Assembly: GCA_036250195.1 (NCBI GenBank) | Contig: JAVHZZ010000003.1 | Location: forward strand, 37,733,835-37,797,834 | DNA: 64,000 nucleotides | Direction: 5' to 3' | Origin: Mixophyes australis | Lineage: Eukaryota > Chordata > Amphibia > Anura > Limnodynastidae | Part shown: piece by piece, positions 32,401 to 43,560 of the stretch | Numbering within the stretch: the stretch's first letter is position 1 | Layout of the letters: every line of letters starts with the position of its first letter | Program-made: the position numbers and the translations under genes | The notes under the pieces: generated by a model | What the model saw: the letters and a program-made list of their open reading frames with translations, nothing else | Database searches by the model: none | Told to the model about the DNA's origin: nothing

Positions 32401-34696
32401 AGTCATCTGGATCTTTACAGAAGGGAGGAGGTCTGGGGTTTAAGCACCAAAATTTAGAGCGATCCAACCAGAACCACGATTGCATCTGAACAAGACGCTG
32501 GCAATGGTACCACAGCACAGTTTATGCTGTATTCATGGTTACCAATTTGTCAAGAATGTGAACATTGAGCACTATAAGACAGGAAATACTACATTAATGA
32601 TACATCAACTTCGATAAAGCCAACGTTAGGCATCTCTCTTACAGTTTAACGTTACTCACCGATGGGGTCTGACACATTAGATTACACCCCGACGAAGCCC
32701 TGGTGAACCGCGAGTCGGTGGCAGCATCTCAAGACGCTGTCTACATAGACTCATTGGGACATATGTTTAATGATAGTTAAAATAGGGCGAGGCAACATAA
32801 CGCCGCTGCTACAGTCATCAATTATATGAATGATAAAGCCAAGCCATACATAACATTAAGAGGAACAAATAGACACTTATTTAACCCCTAAACAGAAGCA
32901 TCCATCTGCTGCAGATGCTAGTTTGAGAGCATCTCGCAATTAACGGATTCTCTCCTTCCAGATTAAAGAGCGATGCAGACAAGTAAGATCGCGTTGAATA
33001 AATGGACAGTGAACAGTCCAGGACTCTGCTTGAGGATCGATGACTGAGGAGTTAAATCATTGCCCGATTCCCCTAATGAGAATCATCATACTATCTCTCT
33101 GCTCCTCTATAAATCTCTTTAGGAACTAATAACAGTCCTGCTAACATAGATTTCAGTTAGACCTCACTTCGGATGAATGGAAGCCTAATAAGTGAATTTA
33201 ACATCAGTACTATTGGAGAGAATACACGTGAGGATTAGAGGTTTTCACTTGGTATTTGAGTGAACAGAGCATGGATAATAATACTAGATTTGAGACGCAG
33301 TACTACAGCTTTCGATACATCTGGTACTAGTCAAGATGGCAGCAGATTAAACCTGGCAAATTTATGAGATAATTAATGAGGATCTGTCATAATAGATCTT
33401 TTGGCCAATCTCACACTTCTCTTAATACGATCAGGACAACATTGAGAAAGTGGAACCCTCGACAGTTACATTAACCAGTGGACTAAAACTATTAAACAAT
33501 TATTAGGTCTGTGCTCCTAAACACACACAGTAAATGTTACTAAGAGATGGATATTCTGATTGCACTTTCATAACATTTAGAGAGATGGAATGATAGGAGG
33601 GAAACCTGTGTGTCTAAAGCAATAAACAGAGGGTATATTTACTAAACTGCGGGTTCGAAAGAGTGGAGATGTTGCCTATAGCAACCAATCAGATTCTAGC
33701 TGTCATTTTGTAGAATGTACTAAATAAATGATAGCTAGAATGTGATTGTTTTTTTTAGGCAACATCTCCACTTATTTTAAACCCGCTGCTTAGTAAATAT
33801 ACCCCACAGTCTTAATATATTGTAAAATCACAATATTTTATTAAACAATTCTATTTCTCTTTTTCTATATTTTAATATTTTGCTGTTTATAGTATAAACT
33901 ATGTGGAAGTTGAATTTTAATAAATGAAATAAAACATTGGATTTTAAATGTGAATTAAAATATTAGTGTAAACTAAGAGTGCTCCGACTATACGAGACTT
34001 TGTCCACTTCCCTTTTTTCATATATTCGATTATCTCTCTAGTAAAATAAACTAGTCACTGATAATTACTTATAACTTTATTACTAATAAATCTAAGTAAT
34101 CTTTATACGGTCCATGCAAGACTTGAAATGTATAAGGTAAGACATCAGGAGCTTACAGACACAGCGAGAGCTGAAGTTACACAATATACTGCACCTAATA
34201 AAATATTACTACATTCTTACACAGCTTTCTTCATCCCCCGGTGAAGCGGTAACGCCAGCGTCTTCTGCTTCTTCAAAAAGGCTGTTCACAAAGGAATCAC
34301 ACCGCTTCCGCTCGCTGCCCCTTCTCCCAGCCCTGGAAGCTCTAAATAATAGTACAAATGTGCCGTACAAATTAGAAACCAAACTAGCAGCATACACTGA
34401 AGCTGCAGAACAGGCAACAGCAGGGCAGCCTGCCTCTAAAATTAGTTCTCCCAGCTGGATGAGTCAATGGTTTATGGTAGCATCCAGTTAGGAAAAGCAA
34501 ATAACTTTACTACTACAAGGAAATAGCAATTTAACTATGTTACAATGTAGCAGAATGATCTTCCCAACCTTAGTCCTCTGTAAATGTTTTACGCACTATT
34601 AAATAACGTAACATAAACCCATTAATTAATAACATGACGGGATGGACAGTACCTGTCTTGGGGTTTCATTGTGTCAGTCTTATCAGCTTCCCTCAT
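23303..34696 (-). CDS. UBXN2A: UBXN2A, p97/VCP adaptor (complete, six coding exons)
   Basis: Join, minus strand: 34696-34653, 34332-34221, 32356-32247, 31344-31207, 25032-24871, 23492-23303; 756 nt, 251 residues, close to the 259 I recall for human. UBX-domain protein 2A binds the AAA ATPase p97 (VCP) and acts in ubiquitin-dependent protein handling. Visible in order: a poorly conserved N-terminus, the stretch CDSFVNSLFEEAED, a SEP domain from about residue 57 to 125 (IKMWKNGFTINDG, ANRQFMDFMRKGELP, DPFSGQGHRLG), a linker, and a C-terminal UBX domain from about 165 to 247 (IKIWLADGKRIVQKFN, LLDETITIQEADLQNAV). Absence of a UBA domain fits the SEP-UBX subgroup. All splice phases agree and no frame break was found. 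The next gene downstream on the same strand is MFSD2B. Confidence 0.95.
24871..25032 (-). CDS. UBXN2A: UBXN2A coding exon 5 (linker and UBX start)
   Basis: Acceptor GTCTCAG|C, donor AG|GTGATC. Encodes SATPKIVTKALN, an acidic/Pro linker, and MEPFTYIKIWLADGKRIVQK at the start of the UBX fold. Confidence 0.95.
26034..26225. mobile_element. MITE with GGGGCATATTCAA termini
   Basis: GGGGCATATTCAA at 26034 and TTGAATATGCCCC ending at 26225 are exact inverted termini. The interior holds further complementary stretches (ACCGTTAATACGGTAAT / ATTACCATATTAACGGT). It lies in UBXN2A intron 4. Confidence 0.85.
26382..27010 (+). mobile_element. hAT element with transposase remnant, 629 bp
   Basis: Termini CAGTGGTCAGGGAAC and GTTCCCTGACCCCTG are inverted. 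The host CGTTACAC is duplicated exactly (26374-26381, 27011-27018), the 8-bp signature of hAT. It carries only the C-terminal part of a transposase, so it is an internal-deletion derivative of a larger autonomous element. Confidence 0.95.
26500..26846 (+). pseudogene. hAT transposase C-terminal fragment
   Basis: ALLELRCNNEARIAFEIK and LSYFW in one frame, continuing after a frame change near 26605 with KKLLPFATTYLCEQGFSTLT and KQRNQLDAEDCIQIALTS. These are the YLCE-GFS and R--L----C motifs of the hAT dimerisation domain (ZBED5/FAM200-like group). BED finger and catalytic region are absent. Confidence 0.88.
27032..27219. mobile_element. Palindromic MITE (CTGTTTCT / AGAAACAG)
   Basis: Left ACTGTTTCTTACCCCTGGTC and right GACTGGGTTTGAGAAACAGT; inside, CAGGGCCCCTAACAGTGCAT versus TGCACTGTTAGGGGTCCTGA. 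Flanked by TATATAT on both sides. Adjacent to, but separate from, the hAT at 26382-27010. Confidence 0.82.
27602..27960. mobile_element. hAT-like fragment with 19-bp perfect hairpin
   Basis: Left tip CAGAGCCGTAACTAGGGAGG matches the tip at 30007. The right tip is not found. It contains an extended inverted repeat around 27727-27829, whose core at 27757-27798 is a perfect 19-bp stem with a 4-base loop (GTTCGGCATTTGGAACGCA / complement), and a run of more than 25 G at 27868-27893. Confidence 0.7.
28940..29365. mobile_element. Possible hAT fragment ending in CGTTTGCCCCTG
   Basis: The right side has a C run of about 21 followed by AACCCTGCGTTTGCCCCTG, the reverse of tips such as CAGGGGCGTACGCAGG at 16133. 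The left boundary is unclear and no target duplication is seen. Confidence 0.4.
30007..30159. mobile_element. Short hAT-like MITE (CAGAGCCGTAACTAG)
   Basis: CAGAGCCGTAACTAGGC at the left and CTAGTTACGGCACTG at the right are inverted termini. No clear 8-bp duplication remains. Lies in UBXN2A intron 4. Confidence 0.75.
31207..31344 (-). CDS. UBXN2A: UBXN2A coding exon 4 (SEP, second half)
   Basis: Acceptor TTCCAG|G, donor AAG|GTGAGA. Encodes GELPPELERTFEKEEVAVNV and DPFSGQGHRLG. The frame lacks an internal ATG, so it is easy to miss. Confidence 0.94.
32247..32356 (-). CDS. UBXN2A: UBXN2A coding exon 3 (SEP, first half)
   Basis: Acceptor TTGCAG|GCA, donor GG|GTGAGT. Encodes ADVVIKMWKNGFTINDG and LRDYTDAANRQFMDFMRK, the WKNGF and ANRQF signatures of the SEP domain. 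Confidence 0.95.
33633..33806. mobile_element. Palindromic MITE copy in UBXN2A intron
   Basis: GGGTATATTTACTAAACTGC and CTATAGCAACCAATCAGATT on the left, CAACATCTCCACTTATTTTA and GCTTAGTAAATATACCCC on the right: same family as 10908-11090. Confidence 0.88.
34221..34332 (-). CDS. UBXN2A: UBXN2A coding exon 2
   Basis: Acceptor TTCCAG|G, donor TGT|GTAAGA (phase 0). Encodes GRRGSERKRCDSFVNSLFEE and the acidic stretch ending GDEESC, corresponding to the conserved FV(N/D)SLFEEA block ahead of the SEP domain. Alternative AG acceptors a few bases away are possible. Confidence 0.85.
34653..34696 (-). CDS. UBXN2A: UBXN2A coding exon 1
   Basis: ATG at 34694-34696 (complement), encoding MREADKTDTMKPQD and two bases of the next codon before the donor AG|GTACTG. 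An upstream acceptor (TAACAG, complement of about 34710-34715) would join it to a noncoding exon near 38.6 kb. An in-frame stop (TAG) precedes the ATG. Confidence 0.8.
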
Positions 34697-37600
34697 CTTT
34701 GTACTACTTCATCCTGTTACACGGAAGGAAAATAAAAATAATTAATAATTATTACACATAGGATGATATATTATTATCCTTTGTTATACAGCAACAACAT
34801 ATAACAGTGCTGTAATACTAGCTATTGTTTTCTCCTATATTGAACATCAAAATGTGACACACACTCCTTGCTTTTGTCCAGATATGTTCTAAGTAAATTG
34901 TCCACGCCAAGGAACATTTGCATTTAGCTGTTGGCCAAAGTACAACCACATTAAAGATTTGGAAATAAGAATATTAGAACAAGTCAAAATAATAATATCA
35001 TGCTGTCCCCCTTCAGTCATTTGCTAATAATCAGACAAACCTGATCATTGACTTTCAATATCAACATTTGCTGTGTTAGACATTACGGTTGATACCAGCA
35101 ATGAAAGAGTTACAGACCCTCAAAGTGGAAGAAAAGGGAGGTGTACTAGATCTCATGTAACCTTGTATAGCACAATTGCTGCAACATAATGTATGTAAAG
35201 AACATTTGTAACACCTGATCAAATTTAAGCGAGGGTTTGCTCACCCCCCTCAGGCCGGAGTCTAAGGCTTGTGGTCTGTCCTAACCTCTGAGGCTTTCCT
35301 GACTTAGCACCGTCTCATTGCCTCTCGAAACACCCCTACCGGGTAAACAGGTATAACTTATTTTATATTCACATTGGGGTATTTAGGAATAGTGACAAGT
35401 CTGCTTTATACGGAGATATCCTCTGAAACACAATCTGCCCTAGATGATCATGCCCAATAACCTTACTAAGACAGCCAATCTCTTAGATACATTGTCATTC
35501 CAGGACGGTCAGGTCACCGACAGCTACACATTAGTCACATTGCACAATGTCCTTCTCATCAGGCACAACATTCCAGGTGTGATAATACCACATAACATCT
35601 GATAATGGTAACGCCTGGCAGCACGCATGCACATAAATCTCTGAGAATACACTTTACGCTCTACATAAGAGCATTACAGGAAATGTTGGCTGGTTGCCGT
35701 CAAAACAAAACAAAATACAATCCACTACCATATAAAATAACCAACGTTATTTTGTCCCATATGTTGTGGATGATAACTCTGGTAATGTCTTCATTCCTCA
35801 AGTTATTGACATCATCATCAACATTTCCCAGTCTTAGGATAAAAAGTAGGTGGTTCAGCAGTCAACTTGTAAGCACTGCCCAATCAAAATCTGATAAAGA
35901 AAACTGCCGATGTAGCGGAACGATGTTTGGACCAATTTGGACTAAAACCAGCTTTGCATGCAGGATTCCATCCTATATATGCAGCTTAAAGGGGGGCTAC
36001 CATTAAATAATAAGGGATACATATATAAGTGACACTACCGAGTTTCTATGATGGTTCTAGAAAGACTGCTTACAGCGCTCATCATTCATAATTCCTCCAT
36101 ATTATTCTTAGAATGTTCTTATCGAGGTTTAAAAATCATCCTACAACACATTACTGTGAAGGCGTGACCTAGTGGTAAGGGATATATGCAAGTAACTGGA
36201 AATATAATTGAGAGGTAGTAAAGGACTGAAAATCAGACAAATTCTACCGGCTCCTTGAGCTTGTTTATAGCTCGTACAAAGGGAGAACTTACAAACTACA
36301 TCTAGTACAATCCCATGACCAAAGCACAGTTAAACAAAAAGATTGTTTGCAGTCCCTTTAAAGTCTTAATTGACAGCATGGACATCTATCGGTTTATCAA
36401 AACAGAATAGTCAATGAAAGAGATAAAACAAATCTGTATTCTTATACAGTAAGAAATATTATATTAAACAACAATAAACAAAACCATGGAATTAGATCCA
36501 GCCATATTACAATGGATACAGACTAGAAGAGGTCTGTGTGCACATAACCTTAGCTGTCCTATTTTGCTGTCAGGTGAATGGAGAGGAACTTAAAGATTGT
36601 TTATGTCTAAGACTCGTTAAAAGACGGAGATAGTAAATGACTTAATGTTGTTTTATTCCAAATAGTCTGAAGAAATCATGCACCTTTGGGTCTATAGGCA
36701 CTAATAATGCCAATGGCTAAATCAGGAGCTGCTTTCTGCATTGTTTGCAGGTTTTATCCTTAAGCAACAGATACAGAAATAGATATAGTTGTGGGCAGAG
36801 CTGAACGTTAAGTCTGAAAGGGCTGAGTGCCAGGAACTGAATCTAATGGTTCCCAGCAGGTGCAGTAGACAGGGGAGGTCTCCCATGCAGGAGGAAGGGG
36901 GAGCGGCATGAGTCACACTGGAGACAAGGATCTGTCCAGCCCTGGTAGAACTAAGATCAAAACAACCTCAGACAATGTCATCACTGATGTAACATATATC
37001 TCTCTGTCCCAAGGCCACAATCTAGATGCATCATTCCTGAACACACTCCCAATCTTTCAGTGCAGGGGCTTGTCGATGTAACCCTTTCAGTCTGGATTGG
37101 AAAGAGTGCAAGGACAGTCAGCGCAGCAAAACCTGTGGGGCAAATTACTACACTCCTCCCATTGTGATACAGGGTCCTTGGACACCACTCAAGGGGCACA
37201 GATTACTTAGGGCAATGTGTTATTTTGTAGAGTAGATAGAAAAAATCTGGTCAAAAGACAAATATATACAAACATACACCTGAGCACATAAATATTGAAA
37301 AGCATGCACAGCAAAACTGTACTGTAACCCATCACAGCCAGATTGGTATTTCAATAGTACAGTTTAGAAATGTAAAGCCAACATCTATTGCTATAGTTTA
37401 CAACATTGCTCTTGGTATGCCAGTTTTCAATAAAGTCCCCACCCACATTACATTTAAAGTAATTACATAAGTCATTATATAATACTGGCTAGAACATAGA
37501 GCAACATTATTTCTACACTTCATTCTCTAGATCAAGCAAACACATACCTATCATAGCTATATAAACCATCACATTATTATGTGGTCTATATAAATGAATA

Positions 37601-37746
37601 GAGGTAAGCACTGAATGACTTCTGGAATTTGAACAGAGGAATCAGTTATGCTGAGTCATCAAATAACAATAACAGAGCTCCTGAGATACCAAGCAACCTT
37701 GTAACATGGCCACAAGATAAAATCCACATAGACTGTATTGTGTAAT

Positions 37747-38174
37747 TTAAGCTGGGTACACACTACACAGTTTTCATCCAATAATCGGCTAAATCAGCCG
37801 ACATACGACCACTTGTTCAAAAGTCGGGTCAGTGTGTTCAGTGACACAACGGTCGAAAGTCTGCCCAAATGGACGATTGTCGCCTCATTTGGTTGGTCGT
37901 ACCGTTTAACATTTTCGGTCCAATCTCATTTCCACTGTGTAGTGTGTATAAACTTCCGACCGATCCACTACAGTGAGTACGAAATTACAGTCATTGCTCA
38001 CGACAACATGGCTGTAAAAAGTCGCTAAAGGGACGTCCGCTCTTCCCTATATCGTCCTAAACAAGGCTAGTGTGTATGCAGTCCATGGACCGAGCGATCG
38101 GAACATCGATCGCATGTAAAATCGCTCGGCATAAAAAGTTGGTGGAAAATTCTGTAGTGTGTACCCAGCTTTAG
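37747..38174. mobile_element. MITE with AGCTGGGTACACACTAC termini
   Basis: TTAAGCTGGGTACACACTAC at the left and GTAGTGTGTACCCAGCTTTA at the right form long inverted termini. The adjoining TTAA / TTAG suggests a TTAA target duplication, as in Kolobok or piggyBac groups. No coding sequence. Confidence 0.85.
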
Positions 38175-38294
38175 CTACCAATACATTTGCTTAGCCTACA
38201 CCTGGGTGATAATGATAAAAATCACACAAAAAACAACAAGCTCCTGCTGTAACAGAGTTCATGTTATCCTACCAGATAAAGTGTGTTGCTGCAC

Positions 38295-38295
<1 letters not shown>

Positions 38296-38361
<66 letters not shown>
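38296..38361. repeat. TA microsatellite
   Basis: Nearly pure (TA)n. Similar tracts occur at 3413-3458, 39195-39252, 62311-62353 and 62571-62624. Confidence 0.95.
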
Positions 38362-38371
<10 letters not shown>

Positions 38372-38575
38372 GAGACAGGTTGGCAGAGGGTCATCTCACA
38401 TATGCTGTGACCCTGTATTACATACACAGGGGAGGAGGGGGGGTGCAGTGATTAGAGCAGCCCCCACCTGCACACAGACCACCCATGACGTCACTACGTC
38501 GCCTGATGTGCCCAGGCCGTGCCCTGTATATAACACACACACGTATAAGTGCCAGACCCCGGTATACGCACTCAC

Positions 38576-38715
38576 CATCGTCACAGCGACCGTCAGGAGC
38601 CGTCTCCCATCACCCCGCAGCCGCCTAATGCCGGAAACCACAATCTGCGCCGCTGACATCACAGATCTCCCTCATGGTCTCGCGAGATGCAGTCATCGAC
38701 GCCATCTTTAGTGTG
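38576..38715 (-). promoter_or_regulatory. UBXN2A: UBXN2A CpG promoter and noncoding first exon
   Basis: A CpG-rich stretch within otherwise AT-rich DNA. On the minus strand it reads AAGATGGCG (YY1-like, complement of 38700-38708), the palindrome TCTCGCGAGA at 38678-38687 (the element bound by BANP in mammals), and TTCCGG (ETS-like, 38631-38636). A good donor, GATG|GTGAGT, closes a probable first exon at 38576. No TATA box, as usual for housekeeping promoters. The transcript itself is inferred. Confidence 0.65.
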
Positions 38716-39014
38716 GGCAACAGTTGTTAAAGCGTAGGTGTAGCAGAGGTTTAAACAATGAACACCACGGAAAAGCTAGATTATTTTTCTGTGTAATTTA
38801 GCACGTTAAATATATCCTGCATGGGCCTGCGATAGAATTAGCTTATTAATATAATAGCTGTAACATTGTACAGTAGTTGGCTTAGAAGAGGATATTTCTG
38901 AGGTTTAGGTTGAGATTAAGGTTTTTAAAATATATATCAGAGCATATCCCTGGCATTAACTTTAATTGCACAGTAGAACATCCCCAGTTCTTCTAGGTAC
39001 AAGTGATGTCAAGT

Positions 39015-39185
39015 AGGTGTAGTGTCCTAAATTTGTATAAATTGTAGTAGAATTGTATTATGATTATGTCCAGTGACAGGTCATATTGCCTGGTGTATCT
39101 CTGTATATAGTGGAATAGCATAGTATTATGATCATATCCATTGATGAAATCCTGTTAATTAGGTGCATTGGTATTTGTAATATGT
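39015..39185. repeat. Stray 76-bp-satellite-like copies
   Basis: ATTGTATTATGATTATGTCC-AGTG and AGTATTATGATCATATCC resemble single diverged units of the array at 44551-45990. Confidence 0.55.
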
Positions 39186-39193
39186 ATAAAGTG

Positions 39194-39194
<1 letters not shown>

Positions 39195-39254
<60 letters not shown>

Positions 39255-39540
39255 TATAATATATACTTATTCAAAATTATCAAAATGGTATCTGTGCCCA
39301 TTTACCACTTGATTTCATGCCCAAATTGTTGTTGGGCCAAGCAAAATATGAGTGGTTTGTATGTAGCGGACCACCCCCTGTTGATTCCCATTCTCATGAT
39401 AGTGACCCAATGCATTTTCACCCTTGCAAAAACTACAGATCAAACTGACATTGGTGCCCACTTTGCCAGCTGATTTCATGCCCTAATCCATGTCGGGCCA
39501 GGCAAAATACAGTTGCAATTGTGTAAGGGACACACTTTAG
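39195..39540. repeat. TA microsatellite and ~155-bp direct duplication
   Basis: After the (TA)n run, the block ATCAAAATGGTATCTGTGCC ... TGATTTCATGCCCAAAT is repeated as ATCAAACTGACATTGGTGCC ... TGATTTCATGCCCTAAT, with the same GGGCCA(A/G)GCAAAATA tail. Confidence 0.7.
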
Positions 39541-40234
39541 TGTTAATCTAATGTTAAATTAGTGATACTTTAAAAATAAAGTTTTCAGAATAAGAAGCTG
39601 GAGCATTAATAAGAAGTGAATAAGAAGTTGGCCAAAATAAGTAGCTAATTTTAACCTCGCTCCAAAACGGTCCTTTCTTTCCACAATCGCCACCTTTGAC
39701 GCAGTTCCTGGGCGCTATCTTCTTCAGAAAGTAGTGGTGATGTGTATCCAGAAGTTTTTATTTGAAACCTCTCTTTTATTCCCATTGGATGATTGTTGAT
39801 TTTTGTAAGGGTTATATTCAAATGCTCCCCAAACGTATCAGAAGAATTCACACTTCCAACTAACCTTTTAGTATCCATACTTTTAAAACACCTTTTGTTA
39901 AATGTATCAATACAATAAATTACTATGTTTCAGTATATGCTGGATATCACAGACCCGTAAAACATGTACACCATTCAGGGAGCCTAAGTTCTGTTCCTCC
40001 TCTATGGAAATAGTGCCATAATTAAGATAAACTTAAAACGTGATGCGTCCCTGGTTCTTGAGATCAAATCTAATGATAAGTAAATGTTACAAATACATGT
40101 AACTAGCGAAATGTTATAACAGAAATGTTAATGAATAAAATGGATCATAAGAGGAATCTCAAATGAAGATCAATAAAAATGAATTATAACCCAATAATGT
40201 ATAAAAAAACGTAATTGTTCTAAAATCTTAGTAG

Positions 40235-40815
40235 TTATAAAAAGCTTCTTAAAATCTTATAGAAAACCCCTATGTTGATATCTATATTACAACCATCCGG
40301 TGGGATGGTCACTAACTCATGTAGCCAAAATGTCTCTCTCTGGGATAATATATTCTGTCTATCACCACCTCTGTTCCCCATTGTTGTATACTCTATTCTC
40401 ATGAATTTCAGACTGGCAGGATTCATATTAGGAAACTATGAAAAAAGCGTAGAGACATAATGAGTCTCCAACCCCATATTAATATTTAATAAATGCTCTC
40501 TAATTCTAAATGATTTGTTCAATTGATATTTCCTTTTATGGGATATGTCTTTTTTTCTTTTGCACCAAATTTGCTGGCTTTGCAAGATAAAAAATAACCT
40601 TTTTTAATTTCAATTAAGAGAATGTTTCATCTACTTTTTGTCTGCATATTGTTGGGGCCAAGCTGTTCTTTTAGGTGTCGCTTAAAAATAATTTTAGATT
40701 TCAAAGGGAGACTGTTCCTTAATACTGTGTGTTTCAACAGGATACCCCAATTTTTACTCAGTGTTCAGATTCCCAATATGGATACAACAGAATGTATTGG
40801 TAGTGACAACAAAGT
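40235..40815 (-). pseudogene. Penelope-like element, GIY-YIG end (decayed)
   Basis: Read on the minus strand in shifting frames: IREHLLNINMGLETHYVSTLF, then PASLKFMRIEYTTMGNRGGD, then LSQRETFWLHELVTIPPDG. This order (conserved His, 'GLETHYVS', 'RE-FW---L-T--P-G') is the C-terminal endonuclease half of Penelope-like retroelements. Stops and frame changes show it is dead, and the reverse transcriptase is not present. The open frame 39651-39878 on the same strand may be flanking element sequence, but I recognise nothing in it. Confidence 0.65.
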
Positions 40816-40849
40816 GTCTTTATTATAACAATGATTTCACAGGTATCAA

Positions 40850-41395
40850 ATAGGTGCAGTCAAAGGTTATATGCAGATTATATGCAGATTGAACAGGATA
40901 TGCCAGATATAGCTTGGGAGCTGGAGAAGCTGGACACCAGGATTGGCAGGTGTAAAAGATGTGATGCAGGCACAAGCACACTGAATACCAGGATAGGTCA
41001 GGCAAGCCAGGGGTCAGAATTCAGATGATCCACAATGATACCAAGGAGTAAGCGGGAGCAAAGTCAAACAAAGCCAAGGTCTTGGGTCATACAGAAAGGT
41101 GCAAAATGATGGAACAGGCAGAAGACAGATAATCAGGAGAATAACAGGCACAATTACACAGGAGTACTGATAGGGAACAAAAGCAGCAAACAATTGATGA
41201 ATTTCAAGGAGCAATGTTTGGGGCGGGTATATAAGGCAGTGGGACAGATGCAGGTGATGTTCAGGAAAGGAGGCTAACTCCTGCAGGCGAGGTGGAAATG
41301 TCCAATGGCAAAACAGCAGCGCCTCTGGTAGCAGAGAGGTACTGCAGGCCAGATACAAATTAGGATCAGAGTTCTAATACTCAAGATCTATCTTA
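40850..41395. mobile_element. Possible LTR/leader fragment of a retroelement
   Basis: GC-balanced, purine-rich repetitive sequence (AGGCAGAAGACAGATAATCAG, GGGCGGGTATATAAGGCAGT with a TATA-like box). It resembles frog LTR retroelement leaders. There are no boundaries or coding parts to confirm it. Confidence 0.35.
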
Positions 41396-41478
41396 TCTGT
41401 GGTGCTTGCTCAGTATATTGTGTTATTAAGGGGGTTATTGGAATATTATTTCTCTGATCGCTTTTATCCTTAGCTTAA

Positions 41479-42620
41479 TAGACAAAAGTAGAACATCACA
41501 TCCATATGTGCTTGTTGAAATTCTCATTCCAATGGGCATTGATATCGAATTGGTCCCCCTTTGCTGCTATAACAGCCTCCTCTCTTCTGGAAAGGCTTTC
41601 AGCTACATTCTGAAACATGGCTGAGGGGATTCACAGTGAGGTCAGACACAGATGTTTGAATGCCTGGCATGGCGTTGGTATTACAATTAATCCCAAAGGT
41701 GTTCAGTGGGGTTGAGATCAGGACTCTGTACAGGCCAGACAAGTTCATCCACACAAAACTTGGGAAAACAATTTTTGATGGACCTCGCTTTGTGTATAGG
41801 GGCAATGTCATGTTGAAAAAGGAAAGGGCCTTCCCCAAACTGTTGCTACAAAGTTGGAAGTCCACAATCCTCTCGAATGTCATTGTGTACTGTAGCATTA
41901 ATATTTCCCTTTACTGGAACTAAAGGGCCGAGGCCAAACCATGAAAATCAGCCCCAGAATATTATTCCTCCTCCACCAAACTTTACAGTTGGCAGTACGC
42001 ATTCAGGCAGGAAGTGTTCTCCTGGCATCTGCTAAACCCAGATTCGTCCATCAGACTACCAGATTGTAAGGCGTGATTTGTCACTGCAGAGAACGCGTTT
42101 CCACTGTTCTAGAGTCCAATGGCGGTGTGCTTTACGCTACTCCAGTCGACGTTTGGCATTATGCATGGTGATCTGAGGCTTGCGTTTGGCTGCTCGTCCA
42201 TGGAGACCCAATCTATGAAGCTCCCAACGAATAGTTTTTGTGCTAACATTGCTTGCAGAGGCTGTTTGGAACTTGGAGGATTTTAATCCACTACGCACTT
42301 CAGCCGTCCTGTTCTGTGAACTTGTATAGCCTCAGTTTCACTGCTGAGCTGCTGTTGCTTCTAGATATTTTCAGCTCACAATAACAGCACTTACAGTTGA
42401 CCACCAGGGCAGAAATTTGTCGAATTGACCAATTGGAAAGGTGACATCCTATGAGAGTGCCATGAAAATCACTGAGCACTTCAGGACGACGCATTTTACT
42501 TCTAATGTTTAACTACGGAGAATGCATGGTTTGATTTTATGGACTATTAGTATCGGTGTTGCTGAAATGACCAAGCACTAATTAGAAGGGGTATGCACAT
42601 ACTTCAGGCCATGTAGTGTA
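41479..42620 (-). mobile_element. Second Tc1/mariner element, dead
   Basis: On the minus strand it starts at about 42620 with CTACATGGCCTGAAGTATGT and carries an ATG at 42494 (MRRPEVLSDFHGTLIGCHLS). The Tc1-type middle and C-terminal regions follow, recognisable from AAAGTTTGGTGGAGGAGGAA-like DNA at about 41960-41990. The left end is degenerate near GACAAAAGTAGAACATC. Multiple stops and frame changes. It is a different subfamily from the copy at 1852. Confidence 0.85.
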
Positions 42621-42999
42621 TGTCTTGTCGAAGTCGTATAATTGGATGAAAGTATATTGATTAATATTGTTTTACCGTGCGATTGCGATCAGTACGCCGC
42701 GTGTTACGTGTCATGACTCGATTGCACGATAAAACACGCATGCATACACTCGCACTTACACATTTATTTATTTATATATTTCATATTTATAATGGTTCCA
42801 TTCCACAGTCGTTTATGAGCAGATGTTATATGGTTTATAGTTATATATTATAAGGTTATATGTACACTTTAGTGATATTTTAAGTTCAGGTCACGGGAAG
42901 TATGTCATGTTTAGTATATTTCTAATCCCCAATTTATTTGCAGACATCCGATGCAATCGCCAAACAGAACGCACATTGCGTACGGTAGTTATAGATTTT

Positions 43000-43470
43000 A
43001 GGGAATAAATGATTAGAATGATATTGTCTGTGTAGTGTTAATAGACTAGTTTAAACTGGATTCTGGGCGGGAAAATCAGAGTCATTATCTGGAGAGCAGA
43101 CCCCCACCATTGCAATGTTGACCCCCCACCCTTGGAAGGGGTTGTTTGAACTGGCCTATGACCTGCATTACACTGGACCCTCCTGAAGCCTGGACCTATA
43201 GAAGCAAGCCACATCATCTGTATTGTTTTCTCTGTAACACGGAGTGTATATATACAGCTCCCTGGGACCAGCTAAACCAGTCATCACTGACCACAGTCTT
43301 CTGGACTGAAGGACTGTCTCGCTGGACCCAGCAGAGAGCGCAGCGTATGTATGTATGTATTTGGTATTGGCTGTATTGTACTGTAGCCTAATTATTTAAC
43401 TGCTAAACCTTTGCTTTGCTAAATAAATTGTTTGTGCTTTGGAACCACAAGAAATCGCTTAGACAATGCT
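43000..43470 (+). mobile_element. Possible solo LTR
   Basis: Contains a TATA-like GTGTATATATACAGCTCCCT, a downstream CTAAATAAATTGTTTGTGCT polyadenylation-like region and a TATG microsatellite, as in LTRs. Edges not found. Confidence 0.35.
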
Positions 43471-43560
43471 TATTGGAAAACAATGAAAATGACTTTAATA
43501 GTCTATATGGTGTGTGTAATATAATTGTGTTATGACCATGTCAGATCATGTTGGGTAGGT

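Larger units (their letters stand above)
34697..38575 (-). other. UBXN2A: UBXN2A intron 1 (inferred)
   Basis: Between the inferred noncoding exon and coding exon 1. Mostly unique AT-rich DNA with no exon-like frame. It carries the TTAA-type MITE at 37747-38174 and the TA microsatellite at 38296-38361. Confidence 0.5.
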
